Under the pieces are notes generated by a model. That model saw only the letters and a list, made by a program, of their open reading frames with translations. It was not told the DNA's origin and did no database searches. A stretch of 64,000 nucleotides of DNA, taken from contig NZ_LT629777.1 in assembly GCF_900105475.1 (NCBI RefSeq), positions 2,914,001 through 2,978,000 on the forward strand. Reading direction: 5' to 3'. Position 1 is the first letter of the stretch, and every line of letters starts with the position of its first letter. Positions 1 to 7,246 of the stretch are shown here, one piece after another. This DNA is from Pseudomonas asplenii (GTDB lineage Bacteria > Pseudomonadota > Gammaproteobacteria > Pseudomonadales > Pseudomonadaceae). Made by a program: the position numbers and the translations under genes.

Positions 1-284
1 CCATGCACTATCTGGCACGCCGCCTGGGACGGCGGGTTGGCGGGTCGAGCGGGACCAACCTGGTCGGTGCGCTGATGGCGGCGCGGCAGATGGTCGAGGC
101 GGGCGAGAGCGGTTCTATCGTGGCAATTCTCTGCGATGGTGGCGAGCGTTATGCCACGACCTACTACGACGACGCGTGGCTCAGGGCCCAGGGCTATGAG
201 CTGGATGAGTTGATCGGGCAGGTGGCGGCCAGTGTCGAGCGGGGCGAGGCGTTGCCCGAGAGTGTATTGCGCGCGCGAATCTGA
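1..284 (+). CDS. PLP-dependent cysteine synthase family protein, C-terminal end (partial)
   Basis: The reading frame enters from the left edge, so only about the last 94 codons are present. The visible part carries a GGSSGTN segment followed by a helix and a DGGERYATTYYDD block. These correspond to the C-terminal lobe of O-acetylserine sulfhydrylases of the CysK/CysM type (SSGxN, then GERYLST in CysK), which make cysteine from O-acetylserine and sulfide using pyridoxal phosphate. The catalytic lysine lies outside the window, so activity and subfamily cannot be judged; cystathionine beta-synthase-like relatives share this end. A hairpin terminator follows the stop codon directly. It is transcribed towards the minus-strand yehS group. 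Confidence 0.8.
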   Translation, partial: MHYLARRLGRRVGGSSGTNLVGALMAARQMVEAGESGSIVAILCDGGERYATTYYDDAWLRAQGYELDELIGQVAASVERGEALPESVLRARI

Positions 285-290
285 GTGGGC

Positions 291-314
291 AGCCCGCGGG
301 TTGGCGGGCTTTTG
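291..314 (+). terminator. Rho-independent terminator after the cysteine synthase gene
   Basis: Arms AGCCCGC and GCGGGCT enclose a six-base loop and run into TTTT. It starts seven bases after the stop codon at 284. Confidence 0.7.
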
Positions 315-372
315 TCGCAGTAAGCCAAGGGACTTGTGGTGCTGGCGGCGGGTTTGGGGGCACTGTGTGCCC

Positions 373-400
373 CAGCGCGGGCAAGCCCGTTCGCCACAAG
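373..400. repeat. Pseudomonas REP palindrome (single)
   Basis: The core GCGCGGGCAAGCCCG followed by TTCGCCACA is the common Pseudomonas REP palindrome. A near-identical copy lies at 52402-52425. It sits between the convergent cysteine synthase and yehS genes. Confidence 0.75.
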
Positions 401-422
401 CGTTCGCTTGTCTGCCTGGGGC

Positions 423-884
423 TTAGTGGCGAACGCGCAGGGTCAGGCCCTTGAGGAAGTTGCGCAGCAACTGGTCGCCACACGGCCGATAGTTGTTATG
501 GCCGACCTTGCGGAATAGCGCGCTCAGCTCCGGCTTGGAAACCGGGAAGTCGACGGACTTGAGAATCGCATGCAGGTCGTCTTCCTTGAGTTCGAAGGCT
601 ACCCGCAGCTTCTTCAGGATGATGTTGTTGGTCACCGGCAACTCGACTGGCAGCGGCGGACGGCTGTCGTCCTTGCCGCGCTTGAAGATCACCAGGCCAT
701 CGAGGAAATAGGCAATGACCTCGTCAGGGCAGTGCAGGAAGCCTTCTTCCTCGTCCTTTTTCAGGTAACTGACGATATCGTTCCGTGAGGCTTCGAAACC
801 GGTCAGCTTGATGATGTCGGCGACCTTGGCATCGCTGATATCGAGCATGTAGCGCACGCTGCGCATTACGTCGTTGTGAATCAT
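423..884 (-). CDS. yehS: DUF1456 family protein (YehS-like)
   Basis: A 153-residue protein made of two DUF1456 repeats, roughly residues 5-65 and 72-135. Each begins with a NDxxRSVRYxL or NNIxLKKLRxAF type helix, and the NNII-LKKLR and CGDQLLRNFLKGL blocks match E. coli YehS closely in sequence and length. The molecular role of the family is unknown; it is small, soluble and has no signal peptide. The frame is open for 59 more codons upstream, but the ATG at 884 gives the normal family length and the upstream part has no family similarity. It lies 49 bases downstream of the S4 pseudouridine-synthase homologue on the same strand and may be cotranscribed with it. Confidence 0.85.
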   Translation of the reverse strand: MIHNDVMRSVRYMLDISDAKVADIIKLTGFEASRNDIVSYLKKDEEEGFLHCPDEVIAYFLDGLVIFKRGKDDSRPPLPVELPVTNNIILKKLRVAFELKEDDLHAILKSVDFPVSKPELSALFRKVGHNNYRPCGDQLLRNFLKGLTLRVRH

Positions 885-933
885 GTAGACAGTCCTGGGT
901 GGTAAACGCCGCGTCTGGATGGCGGCGTTGAAA

Positions 934-1644
934 TTAAAACTTTTCCTTGGGCGACAGGTAGCGCCATTGGCCGACCGGCACCTTGCCGATGGACACACCG
1001 CCAATGCGAATCCGGCGGATGGCCACGACTTTGAGGCCGACAGCTGTGCAGAGTTGGGCAATCAGCCCCGGCTGCGGATTTTTCAGTGCAAAGCGCAGAC
1101 GGTTTTCGCTCTGCCAGCTGACCTTGGCCGCCGGCAGTTCGCGGCCCTTGATGGTGAGACCGCGGCCGATCCGCTCAAGGCCATGTTCGATCATCTGGCC
1201 GGCGACCTCGACGACGTATTCCTGCTCGATCTTGGCGGCGTCTTCGGTCAGCTTGCGCAGTACTTTCCAGTCCTGGGTAAAGACCAGCAGGCCGCTGGCG
1301 TTGGCCTGCAGTTCGGCTGCCGAGTTCAGGCGCAGGAAATGTCCACGCAACGGTCGCTTGCCAAAGCTGTGTTCCTCGCAGAGGCTGGCAGCGCTCAGCA
1401 ACTGGCGTGCGCTGTCCGTATCGAGACCGGCTGGCTGGTTCAACAGCAGGGTCACCGGCTCGGGAGCGGTGGCCTTGGCATTCGGGTCCAGCTCGACCTT
1501 TTGGCTGTCGACTTTGAACTGCGGCTCGTCGATGACCTCGCCGTCGACCGTGACCCAACCGCCCTCGATGAACAGCTCGGCCTCGCGGCGCGAACAGCCG
1601 ACCAGCTCGATAAGGCGTTTGGAAAGGCGAATGGGTTCAGACAT
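934..1644 (-). CDS. S4-domain RsuA/RluF-type pseudouridine synthase homologue lacking catalytic residues
   Basis: A 236-residue protein with an N-terminal S4 RNA-binding domain (residues 6-50, with the typical CSRREAELFIEGGWVTVDG core) and a C-terminal region that follows the RsuA/RluB/RluE/RluF fold along its length. In that family the catalytic aspartate lies in GRLDxxTxGL. Here the aligned segment reads AELQANASGLL, so glutamine replaces aspartate. The second conserved motif, NRQIRRM in RluF, is also absent: the matching stretch is IAQLCTAVG. The DNA codon is CAG, so this is a real substitution. I infer an RNA-binding paralogue that has lost or altered the isomerase activity. Automatic annotation would probably call it an active rRNA pseudouridine synthase. 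Confidence 0.75.
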   Translation of the reverse strand: MSEPIRLSKRLIELVGCSRREAELFIEGGWVTVDGEVIDEPQFKVDSQKVELDPNAKATAPEPVTLLLNQPAGLDTDSARQLLSAASLCEEHSFGKRPLRGHFLRLNSAAELQANASGLLVFTQDWKVLRKLTEDAAKIEQEYVVEVAGQMIEHGLERIGRGLTIKGRELPAAKVSWQSENRLRFALKNPQPGLIAQLCTAVGLKVVAIRRIRIGGVSIGKVPVGQWRYLSPKEKF

Positions 1645-1775
1645 GACTGCGGCCGTAACGAAAAGGGGGGCTTATTGTACCTGCCTGGCGCCGCTCGCGT
1701 CCGGCAACATTTGTTGTCGTTGGCCTCCCTGGTGGGCGGGAGACGTCTCCTACACAGAGCATTGCTGTTTCTGGC

Positions 1776-2225
1776 TCAGCGCTTGAGCTGCAGATGCAGT
1801 AACGGATAGGGCTGGCCCAGGCCATCGTGCTCCGAACGCCCGACCACCTCGAAACCCTGTTTGAAATAGAAACCGATGGCTTGCGGGTTCTGTTCGTTGA
1901 CGTCCAGTCTGTCGGCGTTCAGGTGGTCGATCGCGTACCACAACAACTGCTTGCCCAAGCCCTGCCCGCGTTGCTCCGGGGCGATGAACAGCATCTCCAC
2001 CTTGCCTGCTGCGACCCCGGCAAAACCGCTGATCCGCTGGCGGGCGTCGCGAGTGCAGATCAGCATCACCGCGTCCAGGTAGCGGGTCAGCAGCAGGTTT
2101 TTCAGTTGTGCGATGTAGCTGTCCGGAAGGAAGGTGTGGGTGGCACGTACGGATGCTTCCCAAACCTCGGTCAGTTCCGGGTAGTCGTTGGGTCTTGGGG
2201 TGTAAATCGCGGAGTGCTGGTGCAT
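1776..2225 (-). CDS. yjaB: GNAT family N-acetyltransferase, YjaB-like
   Basis: A 149-residue acetyltransferase of the GNAT fold, expected to move an acetyl group from acetyl-CoA to an unknown amine. The acetyl-CoA loop reads EQRGQGLGKQLL (consensus Q/RxxGxG/A). The C-terminal block VNEQNPQAIGFYFKQGF followed by GRSEHDGLGQPYPLL is the signature of E. coli YjaB, which has a similar length. The start at 2225 is chosen over an earlier ATG at 2267 because AGGA lies eight bases before it and the family length is matched. It is downstream of rimO on the same strand but separated by a strong terminator, so it is probably transcribed independently. Confidence 0.85.
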   Translation of the reverse strand: MHQHSAIYTPRPNDYPELTEVWEASVRATHTFLPDSYIAQLKNLLLTRYLDAVMLICTRDARQRISGFAGVAAGKVEMLFIAPEQRGQGLGKQLLWYAIDHLNADRLDVNEQNPQAIGFYFKQGFEVVGRSEHDGLGQPYPLLHLQLKR

Positions 2226-2278
2226 GTCGCCGTTCCTCGTCTGGCGCGTGGCTTGTGGTTCAGCCAAACGATAGTCGT

Positions 2279-2317
2279 AAAAAAGCCCCGCATCGGGTGG
2301 AACGAGCGGGGCTTTTT
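2279..2317 (-). terminator. Rho-independent terminator of rimO
   Basis: Stem AAAAAGCCCCGC/GCGGGGCTTTTT with a 14-base loop, starting about 14 bases after the rimO stop. The A and T tracts on both sides would let it work in either direction. Confidence 0.9.
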
Positions 2318-2330
2318 GACTTTATACGGC

Positions 2331-3668
2331 TTACAGGGCTTCGGCCCAGAGGTCGTATTCGTCGGCATCGGTCACCCGGCACCAGATCTTGTCGCCCGGC
2401 TTGAGGTCGCCAGCACCGTCGATGAAGACGTTACCGTCGATTTCCGGTGCGTCGAAGAAGCAGCGGCCCACGGCGCCATTCTCGTCGACTTCGTCGATCA
2501 GCACTTCGATTTCCTTGCCGATGCGCTGTTGCAGGCGGGCCGAACTGATGGCCTGCTGGTGCGCCATGAAGCGCTCCCAGCGGTCCTGCTTGACGTCGTC
2601 CGGTACCACGTCCAGGCCCAGGTCATTGGCCGGGGCGCCTTCGACCGGCGAGTACTGGAAGCAGCCAACGCGGTCGAGCTGGGCTTCGGTCAGCCATTCG
2701 AGCAGGTACTGGAAGTCTTCCTCGGTTTCGCCGGGGAAGCCGACGATGAAGGTCGAACGGATGATCAGTTCCGGGCAGATCTCGCGCCAGTTCTTGATCC
2801 GTGCCAGGGTCTTGTCCTCGAACGCCGGGCGCTTCATGGACTTGAGCACTTTCGGGCTGGCGTGCTGGAACGGGATGTCCAGGTACGGCAGGATCTTGCC
2901 GGCGGCCATCAGCGGGATCAACTCGTCGACGTGTGGGTACGGATAGACGTAGTGCAGGCGCACCCAGACGCCGAGGGTGCTGAGGGCCTCGCACAGTTCG
3001 GTCATGCGGGTCTTGACCGGTGCGCCGTTCCAGAAACCGGTGCGGTATTTCACGTCGACGCCATAGGCGCTGGTGTCCTGGGATATCACCAGCAGTTCCT
3101 TGACGCCGGCCTTGACCAGGCGCTGGGCCTCGTCGAGCACATCGCCAACCGGGCGGCTGACCAGCTTGCCGCGCATCGACGGAATGATGCAGAAGCTGCA
3201 GCTGTGGTTGCAGCCTTCGGAAATCTTCAGGTAGGCGTAGTGGCGCGGAGTCAGCTTGATGCCTTGCGGTGGCACCAGGTCGATCAGCGGGTTGTGGTCC
3301 TGGCGTGGTGGCACCACTTCGTGCACCGCGTTGACCACCTGTTCGTATTGCTGCGGGCCGGTCACCGCCAGTACGCTCGGGTGCACGTCGCGGATATTGC
3401 CTTCTTCCACACCCATGCAGCCGGTGACGATGACCTTGCCGTTTTCCTTGATCGCTTCACCGATCACTTCCAGTGACTCGGCCTTGGCGCTGTCGATGAA
3501 ACCGCAGGTGTTGACCACCACGACATCGGCGTCCTGGTAGGTAGAGACGACGTCATAGCCTTCCATGCGCAGTTGCGTGAGGATGCGCTCGGAGTCAACC
3601 AGAGCCTTCGGGCAACCAAGACTTACGAATCCGACCTTGGGATTGGCCGGCGCGGTGGGGGTGGACAT
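2331..3668 (-). CDS. rimO: Ribosomal protein S12 methylthiotransferase RimO
   Basis: A 445-residue radical-SAM methylthiotransferase that adds a methylthio group to the conserved aspartate of ribosomal protein S12. The N-terminal UPF0004 domain supplies one iron-sulfur cluster through C19, C55 and C84. The radical-SAM cluster motif CNHSCSFC uses C153, C157 and C160, and a C-terminal TRAM domain (about residues 375-440) binds RNA. Length and domain order are those of RimO rather than the tRNA enzyme MiaB. The frame is open upstream to 3749, but the ATG at 3668, followed directly by a short linker and [12 protein letters not shown], fits the family. It is divergent from kup. Confidence 0.95.
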   Translation of the reverse strand: MSTPTAPANPKVGFVSLGCPKALVDSERILTQLRMEGYDVVSTYQDADVVVVNTCGFIDSAKAESLEVIGEAIKENGKVIVTGCMGVEEGNIRDVHPSVLAVTGPQQYEQVVNAVHEVVPPRQDHNPLIDLVPPQGIKLTPRHYAYLKISEGCNHSCSFCIIPSMRGKLVSRPVGDVLDEAQRLVKAGVKELLVISQDTSAYGVDVKYRTGFWNGAPVKTRMTELCEALSTLGVWVRLHYVYPYPHVDELIPLMAAGKILPYLDIPFQHASPKVLKSMKRPAFEDKTLARIKNWREICPELIIRSTFIVGFPGETEEDFQYLLEWLTEAQLDRVGCFQYSPVEGAPANDLGLDVVPDDVKQDRWERFMAHQQAISSARLQQRIGKEIEVLIDEVDENGAVGRCFFDAPEIDGNVFIDGAGDLKPGDKIWCRVTDADEYDLWAEAL

Positions 3669-3992
3669 GTCTAACCTCGGTTGGTGTGTCAGGTCGTTCG
3701 GCGACTTTGTCAATCGGCGACGACGGGCGCTTGGCGCGCCTCTGATCAAAAAGTGCGCAATTCTAGCGGCGAGCGAAGCACTTGAACAGCTTTATGCAGG
3801 GAAATGCGACGAGTGCTGCGCTATGCTTCGCCGCGTTGCGGTTTGGTGTCACTTTTTGTTTCAAATTACCGACAAAAGATTGAGCATCTGCAACTGTAAG
3901 AAAATCAGCGCATGCTGCTGTGACATGCTGAACTGAAAAAAGAATAGTGCTTCTTTGAAGAAGCCCCGGTCCGAGTTGTGGGGGAGTAGTTG
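3669..3992. other. 324-bp divergent promoter region between rimO and kup
   Basis: No gene is apparent. On the minus strand TAGAAT (reverse complement at 3762-3767) could be a rimO -10 box. On the kup side lies an inverted repeat, GCTTCTT-TG-AAGAAGC, at 3949-3964, about 28 bases before the kup start, and a short direct repeat CATGCTG at 3911-3931. GGGGGAG at 3980-3986 is the kup ribosome-binding site. Confidence 0.5.
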
Positions 3993-5891
3993 ATGGGTCA
4001 GGCAGTGAGTCAGGCACAAGCCGGGCACTCGGTGGCAAAACCACTGGGCATGCTGGTTGCCGCTGTGGGGGTGGTGTACGGCGATATCGGCACCAGCCCG
4101 TTGTACACCCTCAAAGAGGTGTTCACCGGTGGTTATGGGGTTCAGGTCAATCACGATGGGGTCTTCGGAATCCTCGCCCTGATTTTCTGGTCGCTGATCT
4201 GGGTGGTCTCGATCAAGTACGTGTTGTTCATCCTGCGGGCGGATAACCAGGGCGAGGGCGGGATCATGGCGCTGACGGCGCTGGCGCGACGCGCATCGTC
4301 GTCCTATCCGCGGTTGCGCTCGGTACTGGTCATTCTCGGGCTGATCGGCGCGGCGCTGTTTTACGGCGACAGCATGATCACGCCAGCGATCTCGGTACTG
4401 TCGGCGGTGGAGGGCTTGGAGCTGGCCTTCGACGGCCTGGAGCATTGGGTGGTGCCGTTGTCGCTGGTGGTGCTGGTGGGGCTGTTCCTGATCCAGAAAC
4501 ACGGTACGGCGAGTATCGGCAAGCTGTTTGGGCCGGTGATGGTGGCCTGGTTCCTGGTGCTGGGGCTTCTCGGTGTGCATGGCATCACTCAGCATCCCGA
4601 GGTGCTCAATGCGCTGAACCCGATGTGGGGTGTGCGTTTCTTCGTCGTGCACCCCGGCATGGGCGTGGCGATTCTGGGCGCGGTGGTGCTGGCGTTGACC
4701 GGTGCCGAGGCACTGTACGCCGACATGGGGCACTTCGGTCGCAAGCCGATCGCTCGCGCCTGGTTCGCCCTGGTATTGCCGGCGCTGGTGCTGAACTACT
4801 TTGGCCAGGGCGCCTTGTTGCTGGAGGACCCTGAGGCCGCGCGCAACCCGTTCTACCTGCTGGCGCCGTCCTGGGCGCTGATCCCGCTGGTGGCGTTGTC
4901 GACCCTGGCCACGGTGATCGCCTCCCAGGCGGTGATCTCCGGTGCCTTCTCGCTGACGCGTCAGGCGATCCAGCTTGGCTACATACCACGCATGTACATC
5001 CAGCACACGTCCAGCGCCGAGCAAGGGCAAATCTACATCGGTGCGGTGAACTGGACGCTGATGGTCGGGGTGATCCTGCTGGTGCTCGGCTTCGAATCGT
5101 CCAACGCACTGGCTTCGGCCTACGGCGTTGCGGTGACCGGCACCATGCTGATCACCAGCATCCTGGTGTCGGCGGTGATGTTGCTGCTGTGGAAGTGGCC
5201 ACCGATTCTCACTGTTCCGATTCTGATCGGCTTCCTGCTGGTGGATGGGCTGTTCTTCGCCGCCAACGTGCCGAAGATCGTTCAGGGCGGCGCGTTCCCG
5301 GTACTGGCGGGGATCGTGTTGTTCGTGCTCATGACCACCTGGAAACGCGGCAAGGAGCTGCTGGTCGATCGCCTTGACGAAGGGGGCCTGCCACTGCCGA
5401 TCTTTATCGGCAGTATCCGTGTGCAGCCGCCTCATCGTGTGCAGGGAACGGCGGTGTTCCTCACCGCGCGTCCGGATGCGGTGCCCCATGCCCTGCTGCA
5501 TAACCTGTTGCACAACCAGGTGCTGCACGAGCAGGTGGTGTTGCTCACGGTGGTCTACGAGGACATTCCCCGGGTTCCGGCCCAGCGCCGTTTCGAGGTG
5601 GATGCCTACGGTGAGGGCTTCTTCCGGGTGATCCTGCACTTTGGTTTCACCGATGAGCCGGACGTACCGCAAGCGTTGAAGCTGTGCCATCTCGACGAGC
5701 TGGATTTCAGTCCGATGCGTACCACCTACTTCCTCAGTCGCGAAACCGTGATCGCGTCGAAGATCGTTGGCATGGCGCGCTGGCGTGAGATGTTGTTCGC
5801 TTTCATGCTGAAGAATGCCAACGGCAACCTGCGTTTCTTCAAGCTGCCGGTCAACCGGGTGATCGAGCTGGGTACCCAGATCGAGATATAA
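3993..5891 (+). CDS. kup: Low-affinity potassium transporter Kup
   Basis: A 632-residue inner-membrane K+/H+ symporter of the KUP/HAK/KT family. The signature [19 protein letters not shown] lies at residues 25-43, followed by about twelve hydrophobic segments up to residue 450 and a C-terminal cytoplasmic domain of about 180 residues, as in E. coli Kup (622 residues). A TTG at 3990 precedes the ATG, but the ATG at 3993 has GGGGGAG at suitable spacing. The gene stands alone between the divergent rimO and a bidirectional terminator. An inverted repeat 28 bases before the start could be an operator or a 5' leader hairpin. Nothing is odd in the coding part. Confidence 0.95.
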   Translation: MGQAVSQAQAGHSVAKPLGMLVAAVGVVYGDIGTSPLYTLKEVFTGGYGVQVNHDGVFGILALIFWSLIWVVSIKYVLFILRADNQGEGGIMALTALARRASSSYPRLRSVLVILGLIGAALFYGDSMITPAISVLSAVEGLELAFDGLEHWVVPLSLVVLVGLFLIQKHGTASIGKLFGPVMVAWFLVLGLLGVHGITQHPEVLNALNPMWGVRFFVVHPGMGVAILGAVVLALTGAEALYADMGHFGRKPIARAWFALVLPALVLNYFGQGALLLEDPEAARNPFYLLAPSWALIPLVALSTLATVIASQAVISGAFSLTRQAIQLGYIPRMYIQHTSSAEQGQIYIGAVNWTLMVGVILLVLGFESSNALASAYGVAVTGTMLITSILVSAVMLLLWKWPPILTVPILIGFLLVDGLFFAANVPKIVQGGAFPVLAGIVLFVLMTTWKRGKELLVDRLDEGGLPLPIFIGSIRVQPPHRVQGTAVFLTARPDAVPHALLHNLLHNQVLHEQVVLLTVVYEDIPRVPAQRRFEVDAYGEGFFRVILHFGFTDEPDVPQALKLCHLDELDFSPMRTTYFLSRETVIASKIVGMARWREMLFAFMLKNANGNLRFFKLPVNRVIELGTQIEI

Positions 5892-5903
5892 TGCCCCGAG
5901 TAT

Positions 5904-5942
5904 GAAAAAGCCCCCGTTGCCTTGCGGCAGCGGGGGCTTTTT
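5904..5942. terminator. Bidirectional terminator between kup and the AcvB/VirJ gene
   Basis: Stem AAAAAGCCCCCG/CGGGGGCTTTTT with a 14-base loop between convergent genes, so it can serve both strands. Confidence 0.92.
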
Positions 5943-5959
5943 AGTGGGTGGGCGTTGGC

Positions 5960-7246
5960 TTATTCAGCCTTGGCCTTGTTCTGGCGCTTGTCGATCGCAT
6001 CGATCAGGCGCTTGGCCAGCGCCGGGTAGTTCTCGTCGAAGTGATGGCCGCCAGGCAATTGCAGCGCCTCGCCGACAGCGGTCTTGGTGGTGCAACCACT
6101 TTCGTCGATCTCTTCCTTGCCGTAGATACACAGCACCTTGGCCGCTGGCAGTTTGGCCATGTCAGGACCGGTATCCAGTTCCATGCCAGCCTTGCCCAGC
6201 CAACCGTCGACATGGATCTCGAAGCTGCCGCTGCGGGCGAAGGCCAGCAGGATGATCGCGTCGACCCGTTGTTGCTCGGCTTCCGGCAGGTGATTGTAGA
6301 TCGCCGGCAGGACGTCCGCGCCAAAGGAGTAACCGGTCAGGACGAAGCGCTTGGTGCCCCATTTCTGCCGATAGTGCTGCATCAGTTCGGTCAGGTCGAC
6401 GGCGCTCTGTTCCGGGCTCTTGTGCTGCCAGTAGTAGCGCAGGGTGTCGATGCCGACCACCGGGTAGCCCATCTTCGCCATTTCACCGGCGACATCGCGG
6501 TCCAGATCGCGCCAGCCACCGTCGCCAGAGAGGAACAGGGTCACGGTATCGGTGGTTTGACCGGCAGGGACTTCGACCACCGGGATGCCCAGGCCACCGT
6601 TCTCGTTGCCCACCAGCATCTTGCGCAGTTCGTTGTTCAGTACCTGCGGCAGATGAATGTCGTAGTCACTGATGCTGGTCTCGGCGTTGGGTTGATCGCG
6701 TACGAAGGCCGCACTTGGATCGTCCGGGCCGTCGTTCCAGGCCACCAGCCAGTGCCCATGGGCTGCCGACTTCGGTACCGGTGTGCTGCAGCCCGGCTGC
6801 TCGAGGGTGAAACCGACCGAGATGGCCTGGGCCTTGTCGTTAGTCTGCGTAGCCAGCCAGTTCCAGGCCAGGGACGCCCCCGGGCCAATGCCGGTGACCA
6901 CGGTCGCCGGGCCCTTCAATTGCTGCATGGCCGCATCGAGTGCCGCCTGCTGCAGTTTGCAGTCGTCCTTGGGCAGGATCACCTGGACGATCTGTGCCGA
7001 GCCGCCACGACTCAGGGCTGCCAGTTGTTTGTCGCTCAGGGCGTCTTCGGCGAGGGTGGCGACGATGACCTGCGCCTTGGGCGAGGTACCCGGGATCAGC
7101 CGGGTGAGGGGCGAGCCATCAGCCTGGCTCAGGTGTTCGAGGGTGGGTTCCGGCGCGGGACGGTTCCAGAACCAGTAGCCGGCGCCCGCGAGCGCGACCA
7201 GTACCACCACGATTATCAGTAACAACCGCCAGGAGCGTCGAATCAT
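5960..7246 (-). CDS. AcvB/VirJ family protein, probable aminoacyl-phosphatidylglycerol hydrolase
   Basis: A 428-residue protein with an N-terminal membrane anchor or signal segment (residues 5-26, LLLIIVVVLVALAGAG) and two alpha/beta-hydrolase-like halves. The second half contains the nucleophile elbow GYSFGAD. It belongs to the AcvB/VirJ family. From established work, the P. aeruginosa member encoded next to its MprF hydrolyses alanyl-phosphatidylglycerol in the periplasm, and Agrobacterium AcvB hydrolyses lysyl-phosphatidylglycerol. The ATG overlaps the mprF stop codon by one base (TGATG), so translation is coupled. I infer that the pair sets the level of aminoacylated phosphatidylglycerol. 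The standard automatic name is virulence factor family protein. Confidence 0.85.
   Translation of the reverse strand: MIRRSWRLLLIIVVVLVALAGAGYWFWNRPAPEPTLEHLSQADGSPLTRLIPGTSPKAQVIVATLAEDALSDKQLAALSRGGSAQIVQVILPKDDCKLQQAALDAAMQQLKGPATVVTGIGPGASLAWNWLATQTNDKAQAISVGFTLEQPGCSTPVPKSAAHGHWLVAWNDGPDDPSAAFVRDQPNAETSISDYDIHLPQVLNNELRKMLVGNENGGLGIPVVEVPAGQTTDTVTLFLSGDGGWRDLDRDVAGEMAKMGYPVVGIDTLRYYWQHKSPEQSAVDLTELMQHYRQKWGTKRFVLTGYSFGADVLPAIYNHLPEAEQQRVDAIILLAFARSGSFEIHVDGWLGKAGMELDTGPDMAKLPAAKVLCIYGKEEIDESGCTTKTAVGEALQLPGGHHFDENYPALAKRLIDAIDKRQNKAKAE

Noticed and set aside
1827..3476. 549-codon open frame on the plus strand, antisense to rimO
   Set aside because: It mirrors codon bias of rimO, resembles no protein family, and rimO has all its motifs on the other strand.
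3861..5690. 609-codon minus-strand open frame under kup
   Set aside because: Composition is rich in H, Q and R as expected of a GC-rich antisense frame; kup explains the DNA.
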